Origin: an uncultured Dorea sp.
Lineage (GTDB): Bacteria; Bacillota; Clostridia; Lachnospirales; Lachnospiraceae
NCBI GenBank assembly: GCA_934307335.1
Contig: CAKRCL010000003.1
Span: 1 to 64,000, forward strand
Direction of reading: 5' to 3'
Length of the DNA stretch: 64,000 nucleotides
This document shows, in pieces, positions 56,495-64,000 of the stretch; position 1 is the first letter of the stretch; each line of letters opens with the position of its first letter. Position numbers and translations under genes: made by a program. The notes under the pieces are model-generated. The model saw only the letters and a program-made list of their open reading frames with translations. It did no database searches and had not been told where the DNA came from.

Positions 56495-56510
56495 GTTAGC
56501 CTTTTCTAAT
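56495..56510. promoter_or_regulatory. DtxR/IdeR-type palindrome at the ZIP promoter (site C)
   Basis: GTTAG-CCTTTT-CTAAT, one outer base off a full dyad, begins 6 bases after the -10. It shares GTTAGC and TTTTCTAA with site B at apbE. Confidence 0.55.
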
Positions 56511-56516
56511 TCAGCT

Positions 56517-56545
56517 TATATAGTTTATTGTATTCATAAAATCAA
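56517..56545 (-). promoter_or_regulatory. Housekeeping promoter of the ZIP gene
   Basis: Minus-strand TTGATT and TATATA, 17-base spacer, 44 bases before the ZIP ATG. Confidence 0.7.
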
Positions 56546-56565
56546 AAAATGTCAACATAGATGCC

Positions 56566-56599
56566 AAAAAGGATACCCAATTATAAATCGGGTATCCTT
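56566..56599 (-). terminator. Terminator after nfnB
   Basis: Minus-strand AAGGATACCC pairs with GGGTATCCTT around a 14-base AT-rich loop, followed by TTTGG; 19 bases after the nfnB stop. Confidence 0.75.
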
Positions 56600-56617
56600 A
56601 ATCGCTGATTAAATATA

Positions 56618-58006
56618 TTATTTATTGCTTAATAATTCATGAATTCCTTTTGCACCGGCTTTACCAGCTCCCATTGCAAGAATTACTGTTGCAGCACCTG
56701 TTACAGCATCTCCACCTGCAAATACGCATGCTTTTGATGTCTGTCCGTTTTCTTCCTCTGCTACGATACATTTTCTCTTATTTGTCTCAAGCCCTGCTGT
56801 TGTAGATGCAATCAATGGGTTTGGAGATGTTCCAAGAGACATGATAACTGTATCAAGTTCAATTTCGTATTCAGATCCAGGAATTTCTTCCGGACGTCTT
56901 CTTCCGGATGCATCTGGCTCTCCAAGATGCATCTTTACAACCTTCATTCCTTTTACCCAGTCATTCTCATCAACAAGAATTTCTTTTGGATTAGTAAGAA
57001 GATCAAAGATAACACCTTCCTCTTTAGCATGATGTACTTCTTCTACTCTGGCCGGAAGTTCTTCCTCGCCACGACGATAGATTACATGTACTTCTGCTCC
57101 AAGACGAAGCGCTGTTCTTGCAGCGTCCATAGCTACGTTACCACCACCAACAACAGCTACTTTTTTACCAGCTGCAATCGGTGTATCATAAGAATCATCA
57201 AATGCTTTCATCAAATTGCTTCTTGTCAGGTATTCATTTGCAGAGAATACTCCGTTAGCTGTCTCACCTGGAATTCCCATGAACATTGGAAGACCGGCAC
57301 CTGAACCAATAAATACAGCTTCAAAGTTCTCTTCTTCCATAAGCTGATCAATTGTTGTAGATTTTCCAATTACTACATTTGGTTCAAAATGAACACCTAA
57401 CTCTTTTACTTTTTCAATCTCTTTCTTTACGACTTTCTCTTTTGGAAGACGGAATTCCGGAATACCATATACAAGTACTCCACCAAGCTCATGAAGTGCC
57501 TCGAATACTGTAACTTCATATCCAAGTTTAGCAAGGTCTCCGGCACATGTAAGTCCGGATGGACCGGAACCGATAACTGCAACTTTATGTCCATTTGTTT
57601 TCTCTGGTTTTGCAGGTTTAATATCGTGCTCCAAAGCGTAGTCAGCTACAAATCTTTCCAGTTTACCAATAGAAATAGGATCACCCTTAATACCACGGAT
57701 ACATTTGCTCTCACACTGTGACTCCTGTGGACATACGCGACCGCAGATAGCCGGAAGTGCAGAAGACTCTCCGATTACTTTGTAAGCTTCTTCGATATTG
57801 CCTTCCTTTACATGGCTGATAAATCCCGGAATATTAATAGAAACAGGACAGCCCTGAATGCATCTTGCATTCTTACAGTTAATACAACGCTGAGCCTCTT
57901 CCATTGCTTCTTCTTTATTATATCCATAACATACTTCTTCGAAGTTTGTTGCTCTTACTTTTGGATCCTGCTCTCTTACAGGAACTCTCTCTAATACATT
58001 TGCCAT
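56618..58006 (-). CDS. nfnB: NfnB-type subunit of NADH-dependent ferredoxin:NADP+ oxidoreductase
   Basis: 462 residues, of the GltD-like family. N-terminal cluster domain with two [4Fe-4S] sets (CINCKNARCIQGCPV and CGRVCPQESQCESKC), FAD site VAVIGSGPSGLTCAGDLAKLG, and NADPH site VAVVGGGNVAMDAARTALRLG. Often annotated as glutamate synthase small chain, but no gltB large chain is nearby and the gene directly follows nfnA with a one-base overlap, which is the NfnAB layout. The complex bifurcates electrons from NADPH to NAD+ and ferredoxin, or runs in reverse. Confidence 0.87.
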   Translation of the reverse strand: MANVLERVPVREQDPKVRATNFEEVCYGYNKEEAMEEAQRCINCKNARCIQGCPVSINIPGFISHVKEGNIEEAYKVIGESSALPAICGRVCPQESQCESKCIRGIKGDPISIGKLERFVADYALEHDIKPAKPEKTNGHKVAVIGSGPSGLTCAGDLAKLGYEVTVFEALHELGGVLVYGIPEFRLPKEKVVKKEIEKVKELGVHFEPNVVIGKSTTIDQLMEEENFEAVFIGSGAGLPMFMGIPGETANGVFSANEYLTRSNLMKAFDDSYDTPIAAGKKVAVVGGGNVAMDAARTALRLGAEVHVIYRRGEEELPARVEEVHHAKEEGVIFDLLTNPKEILVDENDWVKGMKVVKMHLGEPDASGRRRPEEIPGSEYEIELDTVIMSLGTSPNPLIASTTAGLETNKRKCIVAEEENGQTSKACVFAGGDAVTGAATVILAMGAGKAGAKGIHELLSNK

Positions 58007-58893
58007 TATTCGTCACCTCCGCAGTTTCCACATCCACCATGATGTGTATCACCTTCCTGTAATTTCAGCATTGCACGACCTTCTTCTGTCTTGTAAAGCT
58101 GCTGTCTCTTCATGGCATTGTCAAAATCAACGAGATGTCCATCGAACTCTGGTCCATCTACACATGCGAATTTTACTTCATCTCCTACGATCAGACGACA
58201 AGCTCCGCACATTCCTGTACCATCAACCATAATCGGGTTCATGCTGACAATTGTCGGAATCTCAAGCTTTTTAGTAAGGAGACAGACAAATTTCATCATG
58301 ATCATTGGTCCGATTGCGATACATACATCATATTTGTTTCCGTTATTTACAAGTTCTTCGACCATGGTTGTAACCATTCCGGAATGACCATAAGATCCAT
58401 CATCTGTACATGGGTAATAATTACCGGATACAGCTTCCATAGCATCTTCCAGAATCAGCATGTCTTTTGTCTTAGCTCCAACGATAACATCTGCTGCTAC
58501 GCCATGTTCATGCAGCCATTTTACCTGTGGATATACTGGAGCTGCTCCAACTCCGCCTGCTACGAATAAAATCTTTTTCTTTTTCAGCTCTTCAATATCT
58601 TCAGCTACAAGCTCTGATGCACATCCAAGAGGACCCGTAAAATCACGGAATGAATCCCCGGCTTTTAAATCAGCCATCTTTACAGTAGATGCACCGACTT
58701 CCTGGAATACGATTGTAATTGTTCCTGCTTCTCTGTCATAATCGCAGATTGTAAGTGGGATACGCTCTCCCTTGTCATCCATCTTAACGATAACAAACTG
58801 TCCAGGCTGGCAGTGTCTTGCAACACGTGGTGCCTCAACATCCATAAGATAAATCTTGTCAGCTAACTTTTCAGCTTTTAATATCTTATACAT
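58006..58893 (-). CDS. nfnA: NfnA-type subunit (FAD/NAD, 2Fe-2S) of ferredoxin:NADP+ oxidoreductase
   Basis: 295 residues. FAD domain with GERIPLTICDY, NAD domain with FVAGGVGAAPVYPQVKWLHE, and the 2Fe-2S stretch DGTGMCGACRLIVGDEVKFACVDGPEFDGH; in the Thermotoga enzyme this cluster has one aspartate and three cysteine ligands. The C-terminus adds GGCGNCGGDE, a small Cys-Gly tail. Start is the ATG of MYKILKAE after AGGAGG; the longest frame begins 63 bases upstream. The alternative, a sulphide or dihydroorotate dehydrogenase electron subunit, is unlikely beside nfnB. Confidence 0.87.
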   Translation of the reverse strand: MYKILKAEKLADKIYLMDVEAPRVARHCQPGQFVIVKMDDKGERIPLTICDYDREAGTITIVFQEVGASTVKMADLKAGDSFRDFTGPLGCASELVAEDIEELKKKKILFVAGGVGAAPVYPQVKWLHEHGVAADVIVGAKTKDMLILEDAMEAVSGNYYPCTDDGSYGHSGMVTTMVEELVNNGNKYDVCIAIGPMIMMKFVCLLTKKLEIPTIVSMNPIMVDGTGMCGACRLIVGDEVKFACVDGPEFDGHLVDFDNAMKRQQLYKTEEGRAMLKLQEGDTHHGGCGNCGGDE

Positions 58894-58951
58894 CTTGTTT
58901 CCTCCTAATTTAACCCCAATTTTTACCGGGAATATAATATTCATCTTTCTT

Positions 58952-58980
58952 ATCATACAACATTGTTACGGAAATATCAA
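58952..58980 (-). promoter_or_regulatory. nfnA promoter overlapping a Rex-like box
   Basis: Minus-strand TTGATA and TATGAT with a 17-base spacer. The -35 is inside TTGTTAC-N4-ATATCAA (58963-58980, plus strand), which matches 11 of 14 defined bases of the Rex consensus. Confidence 0.6.
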
Positions 58981-59029
58981 GTAACTTGCGTTGAAATAAG
59001 TTCCTAAATATGTTCTGAAAAATCATCTA

Positions 59030-59064
59030 AAAACGGCAAATATAGGTACAATATCTGCCGTTTT
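59030..59064 (-). terminator. Terminator after the alcohol dehydrogenase gene
   Basis: Minus-strand AAAACGGCA...TGCCGTTTT stem with ATAT/ATAT extension, 42 bases after the stop. The T-run is short (TTTTTAG). Confidence 0.65.
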
Positions 59065-59106
59065 CGTCTTATTTTATTAAAATTAATTTTTTAACAGTTC
59101 TGTTAA

Positions 59107-60288
59107 TTAAAAATCAACTTCTGTTCCGTAATATACACATGTAAATAATTTTTCCATTGTTGCAGGATCAATTGCTCTTGGGTTAGAACCTGTACAAGCA
59201 TCACCAACAGCATTTTCAGCAATAGCGGCAATCTTCTCTTTAAATTCATCTTCTTTAATTCCGAATTCCTGTAAAGTAGCCGGAATATTTAAGATTACAT
59301 TAAACTCTTTGATTTTTTCACAAAGACTATTGATCAATGCTCTCTCGGATAATCCTGAAAGACCTACAAATTTTGCAATCTCAGCATATCTTTTTGCAGC
59401 AACCGGATCTTTCGCATTGTATTTAATAACATATGGAAGATACATTGCATTTGCAAGACCATGTGTAATATGTCCTGTAGAGAATGCAGCTCCGGTTTTA
59501 TGAGCCATAGAATGTACAATTCCGAGTAATGCATTAGAAAATGCCATTCCTGCAAGACACTGTGCGTCATGCATATTAGCTCTTGCTTCCATATTTCCTC
59601 TATAGGATGCAGGCAGATAATCAAATACCATCTCGATAGCTTTAAGTGCAAGCGGATCTGTATATGGACAATGAAGTGTAGATACATACGCTTCAATTGC
59701 ATGTGTCAGAGCATCCATACCTGTATATGCAACCTGTTTTACAGGAAGTTGAGCTACAAGAGCCGGATCAACGATAGCTACATCAGGTGTTATATTAAAG
59801 TCAGCGAGTGGATATTTAATTCCCTTTGAATAATCAGTAATTACTGAGAATGCTGTTACCTCAGTTGCTGTACCGGAAGTAGAAGGAATTGCAGCAAATT
59901 TTGCTTTCTGTCTAAGCTCCGGGAAACTGAATGGTGTAATCAGATCCTCAAATGTAATATCAGGATATTCATAGAAAGCCCACATTGCTTTCGCTGCATC
60001 TATAGGAGAACCACCACCCATAGCTACAATCCAGTCAGGCTCAAATTCCTGCATTGCCTTAGCACCTTTCATAACTGTTTCAACAGATGGATCCGGTTCT
60101 ACACCTTCAAAAGTACAGACTTCCATTCCTGCTTCTTTTAAATATTCTTCAACTTTTGCAAGAAAACCTTGACGCTTCATTGCGCCGCCGCCCACTACAA
60201 TAATCGCTTTTTTACCTTTCAGATTCTTAAGTTCCTCTAATGCACCTTCTCCATGATAAATGTCTCTTGGTAATGTAAATCTTGCCAT
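59107..60288 (-). CDS. Iron-containing alcohol dehydrogenase
   Basis: Type III NAD(P)H-dependent dehydrogenase (393 residues), probably reducing acetaldehyde or butyraldehyde during fermentation. Motifs: VVGGGAMKRQGFL, AMGGGSPIDAAKAMW for NAD(P), STSGTATEVTAFSVITD, and iron ligands in GMDALTHAIEAYVS, HSMAHKTGA and HITHGLANA. AAAAGGAG before the ATG. Monocistronic, with a promoter whose spacer is a Rex-like dyad. Confidence 0.93.
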   Translation of the reverse strand: MARFTLPRDIYHGEGALEELKNLKGKKAIIVVGGGAMKRQGFLAKVEEYLKEAGMEVCTFEGVEPDPSVETVMKGAKAMQEFEPDWIVAMGGGSPIDAAKAMWAFYEYPDITFEDLITPFSFPELRQKAKFAAIPSTSGTATEVTAFSVITDYSKGIKYPLADFNITPDVAIVDPALVAQLPVKQVAYTGMDALTHAIEAYVSTLHCPYTDPLALKAIEMVFDYLPASYRGNMEARANMHDAQCLAGMAFSNALLGIVHSMAHKTGAAFSTGHITHGLANAMYLPYVIKYNAKDPVAAKRYAEIAKFVGLSGLSERALINSLCEKIKEFNVILNIPATLQEFGIKEDEFKEKIAAIAENAVGDACTGSNPRAIDPATMEKLFTCVYYGTEVDF

Positions 60289-60350
60289 AGTTTCGCATCT
60301 CCTTTTCTTGTCAACTAGTATTGTTAAATATTTATCATTTATTTAAAGCT

Positions 60351-60379
60351 ATTATATACCTGTTAATTATTTAACGCAA
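60351..60379 (-). promoter_or_regulatory. Alcohol dehydrogenase promoter with a Rex-like dyad in the spacer
   Basis: Minus-strand TTGCGT and TATAAT, 17-base spacer. The spacer contains GTTAA-ATAA-TTAAC; over the full Rex consensus the site (60360-60377) matches 11 of 14 bases. Iron alcohol dehydrogenases are common Rex targets in Clostridia. Confidence 0.65.
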
Positions 60380-60421
60380 TAGTTTTTAGAAAATTTATAA
60401 AATTTTTCATACACAAATAAA

Positions 60422-60457
60422 GAAGCCCTGTTATCAAATATGTGATAATAAGGCTTC
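60422..60457 (-). terminator. Terminator after the TPR/chitobiase-like-domain gene
   Basis: Minus-strand GAAGCC-TTATTATC pairs with GATAACAG-GGCTTC over a short AT loop, followed by TTTATTTG, 21 bases after the stop. Confidence 0.7.
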
Positions 60458-60478
60458 CGATTTAAAATATCTAATTGT

Positions 60479-61675
60479 TTACTTTTCGTACATATAATTT
60501 CTTGTGGTAATACCGCTGGCACGTCCTTTTGCATTGATAAGGACAACTTTAAATAAAGTCTCACCTTCCGGCATATCTATTGGAGCAGTATATTTTTTTG
60601 ATGCTGAAGTCGGATCTGTGCCATCCAAAGTATAATAAGCAGTATATCCATCCGGTACTTTTACTTCAATCTGCACAAGCTCTTCGTACTGTCCGGTAGA
60701 CGGTGATACAGCCGGCGCATCTTCTATTGGGAATTCTACAGTATAGGTCTTCGTACTTGTAGCACTAGGGACTCCCTTTTTGTTAACAGCAATTGCTTTT
60801 ACAGTTGTCTCTCCTTCACTGAGCTGTATCCCTTCTTTTGTATATTTAGTACTTTTTAAGCTCGGATCCGTTCCGTCAGTTGTATAATAAATCGCAGACG
60901 CATCCGTTGTTAAAAGTAATTTTTGTACATCATCATAAGTTGTAGAATCATTCAGACTGTACTCTGGTTCATTTACAATATAGTCATTTAATTTTTCAAG
61001 CATAGTATCACTAACAGAATCTAATAAATCTGGAATTTCCATATTCTGGTCTGTTTTCAGATAAAAATCCATACATGCTTTATACAACTCGGTATTACTT
61101 GTCTGCTTAGCCAAAGCTTCTTTAAACATAGCAGTTGCATCTTTTGTCTGATCTTGTGCAATGTATACATCTGCCAGACCGGTATACGCATCTGCTTTCT
61201 TAGCATCTTTTGAAATAGCTTTTTTATAATAAGACTCTGCAGAAGTATAATCCTTTGTCTGGGCAGCTTTTGAAGCTTTTTTCAAAATGCCATTGTAGGA
61301 ATTTTGATATAACAAGTATATGCCTGCACATATAAGAATGAAAATAGCAGCCATGCTCATAAGCAGAATTCTTCTTTTCTTGCGCAAAGCTTTTTTCTTA
61401 GCAGCTTTAGCTGCCTGTCGCTTTCTACGTTCTCTTTCAGACATCGACACACTCGATCTCTTTTGCTTTTGCATCCTATCTATAGTATTATTCTTAGTTT
61501 TAGTTTCGGTATCAGTCTTAGTATCGGTATCATTACCGTCAATTCCTAGTTTTATCTGAGCTGTTAACATCTCATCCAATGGATTATAATCAGGTACGAT
61601 ACGTACTTCACGTCCACATCTTTTACAATATAATTCTCCTTCCGGTATCTCGGCATTACAATACCTGCATTTCAT
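60479..61675 (-). CDS. Zinc-ribbon, TPR and double chitobiase-like-domain membrane protein
   Basis: 398 residues. Zinc ribbon CRYCNAEIPEGELYCKRCG at residues 3-21, a polar threonine-rich linker, a very basic stretch, and one membrane helix (about 106-124). Outside, TPR repeats (about 130-215) are followed by two CHB_HEX_C domains, marked by AIYYTTDGTDPS and AYYTLDGTDPTS. The pattern of a cytosolic zinc ribbon joined through one helix to TPR and beta modules recurs in Lachnospiraceae; function is unknown. GGGGAGG precedes the ATG; it follows ftsK by 22 bases. Confidence 0.82.
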   Translation of the reverse strand: MKCRYCNAEIPEGELYCKRCGREVRIVPDYNPLDEMLTAQIKLGIDGNDTDTKTDTETKTKNNTIDRMQKQKRSSVSMSERERRKRQAAKAAKKKALRKKRRILLMSMAAIFILICAGIYLLYQNSYNGILKKASKAAQTKDYTSAESYYKKAISKDAKKADAYTGLADVYIAQDQTKDATAMFKEALAKQTSNTELYKACMDFYLKTDQNMEIPDLLDSVSDTMLEKLNDYIVNEPEYSLNDSTTYDDVQKLLLTTDASAIYYTTDGTDPSLKSTKYTKEGIQLSEGETTVKAIAVNKKGVPSATSTKTYTVEFPIEDAPAVSPSTGQYEELVQIEVKVPDGYTAYYTLDGTDPTSASKKYTAPIDMPEGETLFKVVLINAKGRASGITTRNYMYEK

Positions 61676-61697
61676 TATCTATGCTGACCTCCCCTAA

Positions 61698-64000
61698 TTA
61701 TTCAGTAGTATTTATACTTTGTATGTATTGTTCAAATTCTTCTGGTGTCATCAGGATTTTTCTAGGCTTTGTTCCCTCTTCACCGCCGACAACTCCTGCT
61801 TCACACAATTGATCCATAATACGCGCCGCACGATTAAAGCCTATTTTAAAAGCTCTTTGCAACATTCCTATGGAAGCTTTTTCCTTATCAATTATCAGGC
61901 GTCCGGCATCAATAAAATATGCATCACGCCCATTTCCCTCATCAGAAACACTTCCAGATGAAGTAGTTGTGCCAATATTCAAAGTATTCACGTGATTGAC
62001 AACCTCTTCATCGTAATCGGCATTTCCATTTTTGTCAATTAAATAATCAACAACTTTCTGAACTTCCTTATCAGAAACAAATGCGCCTTGAACACGCACA
62101 GGTTTTTGATATCCGGAAGGATAAAAAAGCATATCTCCTTTTCCAAGCAGCTTTTCTGCACCATTCATATCAATAATAGTTCTGGAATCTACTCCGGATG
62201 TAACTGAAAAAGCAATTCTTGATGGCATATTCGCTTTGATAAGTCCGGTAATGACATTGACAGAAGGTCTCTGCGTTGCAATCACCAGATGAATTCCGGC
62301 AGCTCTTGCAAGCTGAGCAAGACGACAGATAGCCTCCTCCACTTCTCCCGGAGCTACCATCATAAGATCCGCCAGCTCATCCACAATAATTACAATCTGC
62401 GACATCTTATGTCCTTTTGAACCATCCGTATTATCCGGCATACTTTCAATCTTAGCATTATAACCTTTAATATCACGTACATTCAATGAGGCAAATGCCT
62501 GATATCTGCGTGTCATCTCTGCAACCGCCCAGTTCAAGGCTCCTGCAGCTTTTTTCGGATCCGTTACTACATCGATCATAAGATGTGGAATCCCTTTATA
62601 TACACTTAATTCCACGACCTTTGGATCGATCATAATGAGCTTTACTTCTTCCGGAGTTGCTTTATAAAGAATACTCATAATCAATGTATTGATGCAGACC
62701 GATTTACCAGATCCGGTAGCTCCTGCAATCAACACATGTGGCATCTTTGCAATATCGGCAACAACGACTTTACCACCAATATCTTTTCCGACCGCAAAGG
62801 ATATCTTTGAAGAACTGTCTTTAAATTCTTTTGATGCCAGTAAGTTCCCTAGCATGACCGTAGAATTTTCTTTGTTCGGGACCTCAATTCCCACAGCAGC
62901 TTTTCCCGGAATCGGAGCTTCAATACGAATATCTGCTGCAGCAAGATTTAACTTGATATCATCCGCAAGTCCGACAATTTTACTGACTTTTACGCCCATC
63001 TCCGGCTGTAGCTCATATCTTGTAACAGCCGGTCCGCAGCTTACATTAGTCACTGTAACATTAACTCCAAAATTAGCAAGAATTTCCTGAAGTTTCATAG
63101 CCGTCTCACGAAGCTTTGCATCCGAATCCTGTCTTCCTTCTTTTCCACGGTTCAACAAATTAACCGGTGGTAATTTATAAGTTTTTGACTTTATGGCAGC
63201 ACTGTTTTTTTCAGCCTCAGCAGCAACTTTTGCCACTTCATCCGTAACACTTGCCTCTTTCGGTATATCCTCTGCCGGAATTTCCGGAACATCTTCTACA
63301 GGCACTTCAGGTGCGCGATTAATTACAAAATCCGGTGGTTGTTTTTTGTTTTCAATTTCATGGATATCTGGTTCACTTGTAATTTCTTTCATCTCCGGTG
63401 AATGAAATTTGTCAGACAGCATGGTCGCAAAAGAAACTCCCGTAACATGTCTGTCGGAACGTTTTTCATGTTCGCGTGATTTCTGGCGTTCGCTTTTTCG
63501 TTCTGCCGAAATCTTTTTCCGTCTGGCAGCATCGTCTTTTGCTCGTCCATAAGCCTGATCACTCTTGGCTTTTACACCTTTCAAAACAGATTTTCCCGTA
63601 ATAATTACACCGCAGATAATCATACAGATAACTACAACTACATATGTACCTGCCACTCCGATTGCGGGTGTCAGTAAATGAGCGATTCCTTTTCCAATGG
63701 AACCTCCCATCTCATGAATTAAATCTAAGAGTGTGCAGGTGAGTAATGTGAAAACAAATATAAGAACCGTTTTAATATAAGCAGTTCGATTATTTTTATT
63801 CGATATTAAAAAAGATACAATTCCAAATAATAAAAAAGGCACCAGATAGGCAATAATTCCAAAAACTGCCTTTAATGCACCGGATACATATCCGCCAATA
63901 CTGCCGCCAAATCCAAAATTACTGATTAACAATAGAATACTGACCGCAAGCGTGACCCAGACAGTGATCTCTTCTCCCAAAAAGCTCTGTTCCGTCTTTT
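61698..64000 (-). CDS. ftsK: FtsK/SpoIIIE DNA translocase, N-terminus beyond the right edge
   Basis: At least 767 residues. Four membrane helices in the first about 145 visible residues, a charged linker, then the motor: Walker [15 protein letters not shown], Walker [33 protein letters not shown] and the C-terminal gamma winged helix [28 protein letters not shown] that reads KOPS/SRS sites. It pumps DNA across the division or spore septum. The frame stays open to the window edge (residues [10 protein letters not shown]), so the TTG near 63980 is not taken as the start. Confidence 0.95.
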   Translation of the reverse strand, partial: KTEQSFLGEEITVWVTLAVSILLLISNFGFGGSIGGYVSGALKAVFGIIAYLVPFLLFGIVSFLISNKNNRTAYIKTVLIFVFTLLTCTLLDLIHEMGGSIGKGIAHLLTPAIGVAGTYVVVVICMIICGVIITGKSVLKGVKAKSDQAYGRAKDDAARRKKISAERKSERQKSREHEKRSDRHVTGVSFATMLSDKFHSPEMKEITSEPDIHEIENKKQPPDFVINRAPEVPVEDVPEIPAEDIPKEASVTDEVAKVAAEAEKNSAAIKSKTYKLPPVNLLNRGKEGRQDSDAKLRETAMKLQEILANFGVNVTVTNVSCGPAVTRYELQPEMGVKVSKIVGLADDIKLNLAAADIRIEAPIPGKAAVGIEVPNKENSTVMLGNLLASKEFKDSSSKISFAVGKDIGGKVVVADIAKMPHVLIAGATGSGKSVCINTLIMSILYKATPEEVKLIMIDPKVVELSVYKGIPHLMIDVVTDPKKAAGALNWAVAEMTRRYQAFASLNVRDIKGYNAKIESMPDNTDGSKGHKMSQIVIIVDELADLMMVAPGEVEEAICRLAQLARAAGIHLVIATQRPSVNVITGLIKANMPSRIAFSVTSGVDSRTIIDMNGAEKLLGKGDMLFYPSGYQKPVRVQGAFVSDKEVQKVVDYLIDKNGNADYDEEVVNHVNTLNIGTTTSSGSVSDEGNGRDAYFIDAGRLIIDKEKASIGMLQRAFKIGFNRAARIMDQLCEAGVVGGEEGTKPRKILMTPEEFEQYIQSINTTE

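Noticed and set aside
41395-56510. Fur box as the identity of the GTTAG palindromes
   Set aside because: Fur boxes are built on GATAAT-type hexamers with 19-base symmetry; these sites have the TTAG-N6-CTAA core of the DtxR/IdeR type instead.
56618-58006. Glutamate synthase small subunit
   Set aside because: No large subunit nearby and tight coupling to an NfnA-type gene; NfnB explains both.
58135-58569. 144-codon plus-strand open frame
   Set aside because: Shadow of nfnA, whose motifs and codon pattern are unmistakable on the other strand; no family resemblance in the shadow.
63980-63980. TTG as the start of ftsK
   Set aside because: The frame is open to the window edge, there is no ribosome site before the TTG, and FtsK proteins normally have residues before the first helix.

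Overview
The window looks like chromosomal core DNA of an anaerobic, spore-forming Firmicute of the Lachnospiraceae type. The signs are moderate AT richness, Clostridia-typical small proteins (DUF4321, DUF4250, DUF896), sporulation genes (yqfC, yqfD, spoVB-like, bofC-like), pyruvate formate-lyase, an NfnAB transhydrogenase and FIVAR-decorated surface proteins. I cannot fix the genus from sequence alone. Nearly every gene lies on the minus strand. Only thrE, a LysR gene and a hicB-like gene are on the plus strand. I saw no rRNA, tRNA, CRISPR array, transposase or prophage gene.

Layout, left to right. 1-4.1 kb: shape and wall genes (PBP2 cut by the left edge, mreD, mreC, mreB), radC and a DUF4321 protein. 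4.2-5.9 kb: a COG2509 flavoprotein. 6-17.6 kb: an alpha-glucan module read right to left: AraC-type response regulator, YesM-type kinase, a second solute-binding lipoprotein, then binding protein, two permeases, malQ and glgP; no transporter ATPase is present. 17.8-28.8 kb: flavoprotein, methionine gamma-lyase-like enzyme, miaA, mutL, mutS, a small membrane protein, miaB, an overlapping 58-residue DUF4250 gene and 5-formyl-THF cyclo-ligase. 28.8-34.4 kb: DUF896, bofC-like, spoVB-like, ybeY, phoH, yqfD and yqfC, the last pair behind a sigma-E-like promoter. 34.4-37.4 kb: pflA and pflB.

37.7-46.6 kb holds the most interesting locus: apbE (flavin transferase), two FMN_bind membrane proteins with five such domains, a NapH/NosR-like 4Fe-4S membrane protein, a NusG-II-domain protein, a Gx-family membrane protein and a 1198-residue surface protein with a sixth FMN_bind domain and three FIVAR modules. 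It looks like a trans-envelope, flavin-based electron-transfer system. A GTTAG-N6-CTAAC palindrome of the DtxR/IdeR shape lies at its first promoter, again before the surface-protein gene, and (one end base different) at the promoter of a ZIP metal transporter 10 kb away. This suggests metal-responsive control.

46.7-49.8 kb: nadA, nadB and nadC behind a promoter with a perfect dyad operator. 50-56.5 kb: thrE, an unrecognised 252-residue protein, a LysR regulator, glycerate kinase, cupin, orphan HicB-like protein, rlmH and the ZIP transporter. 56.6-60.3 kb: nfnA-nfnB and an iron alcohol dehydrogenase. Their promoters, and the region upstream of pflB, carry Rex-like boxes, so the fermentative redox genes may share NADH control. 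60.5-64 kb: a zinc-ribbon/TPR/chitobiase-like-domain membrane protein and ftsK/spoIIIE, cut by the right edge.
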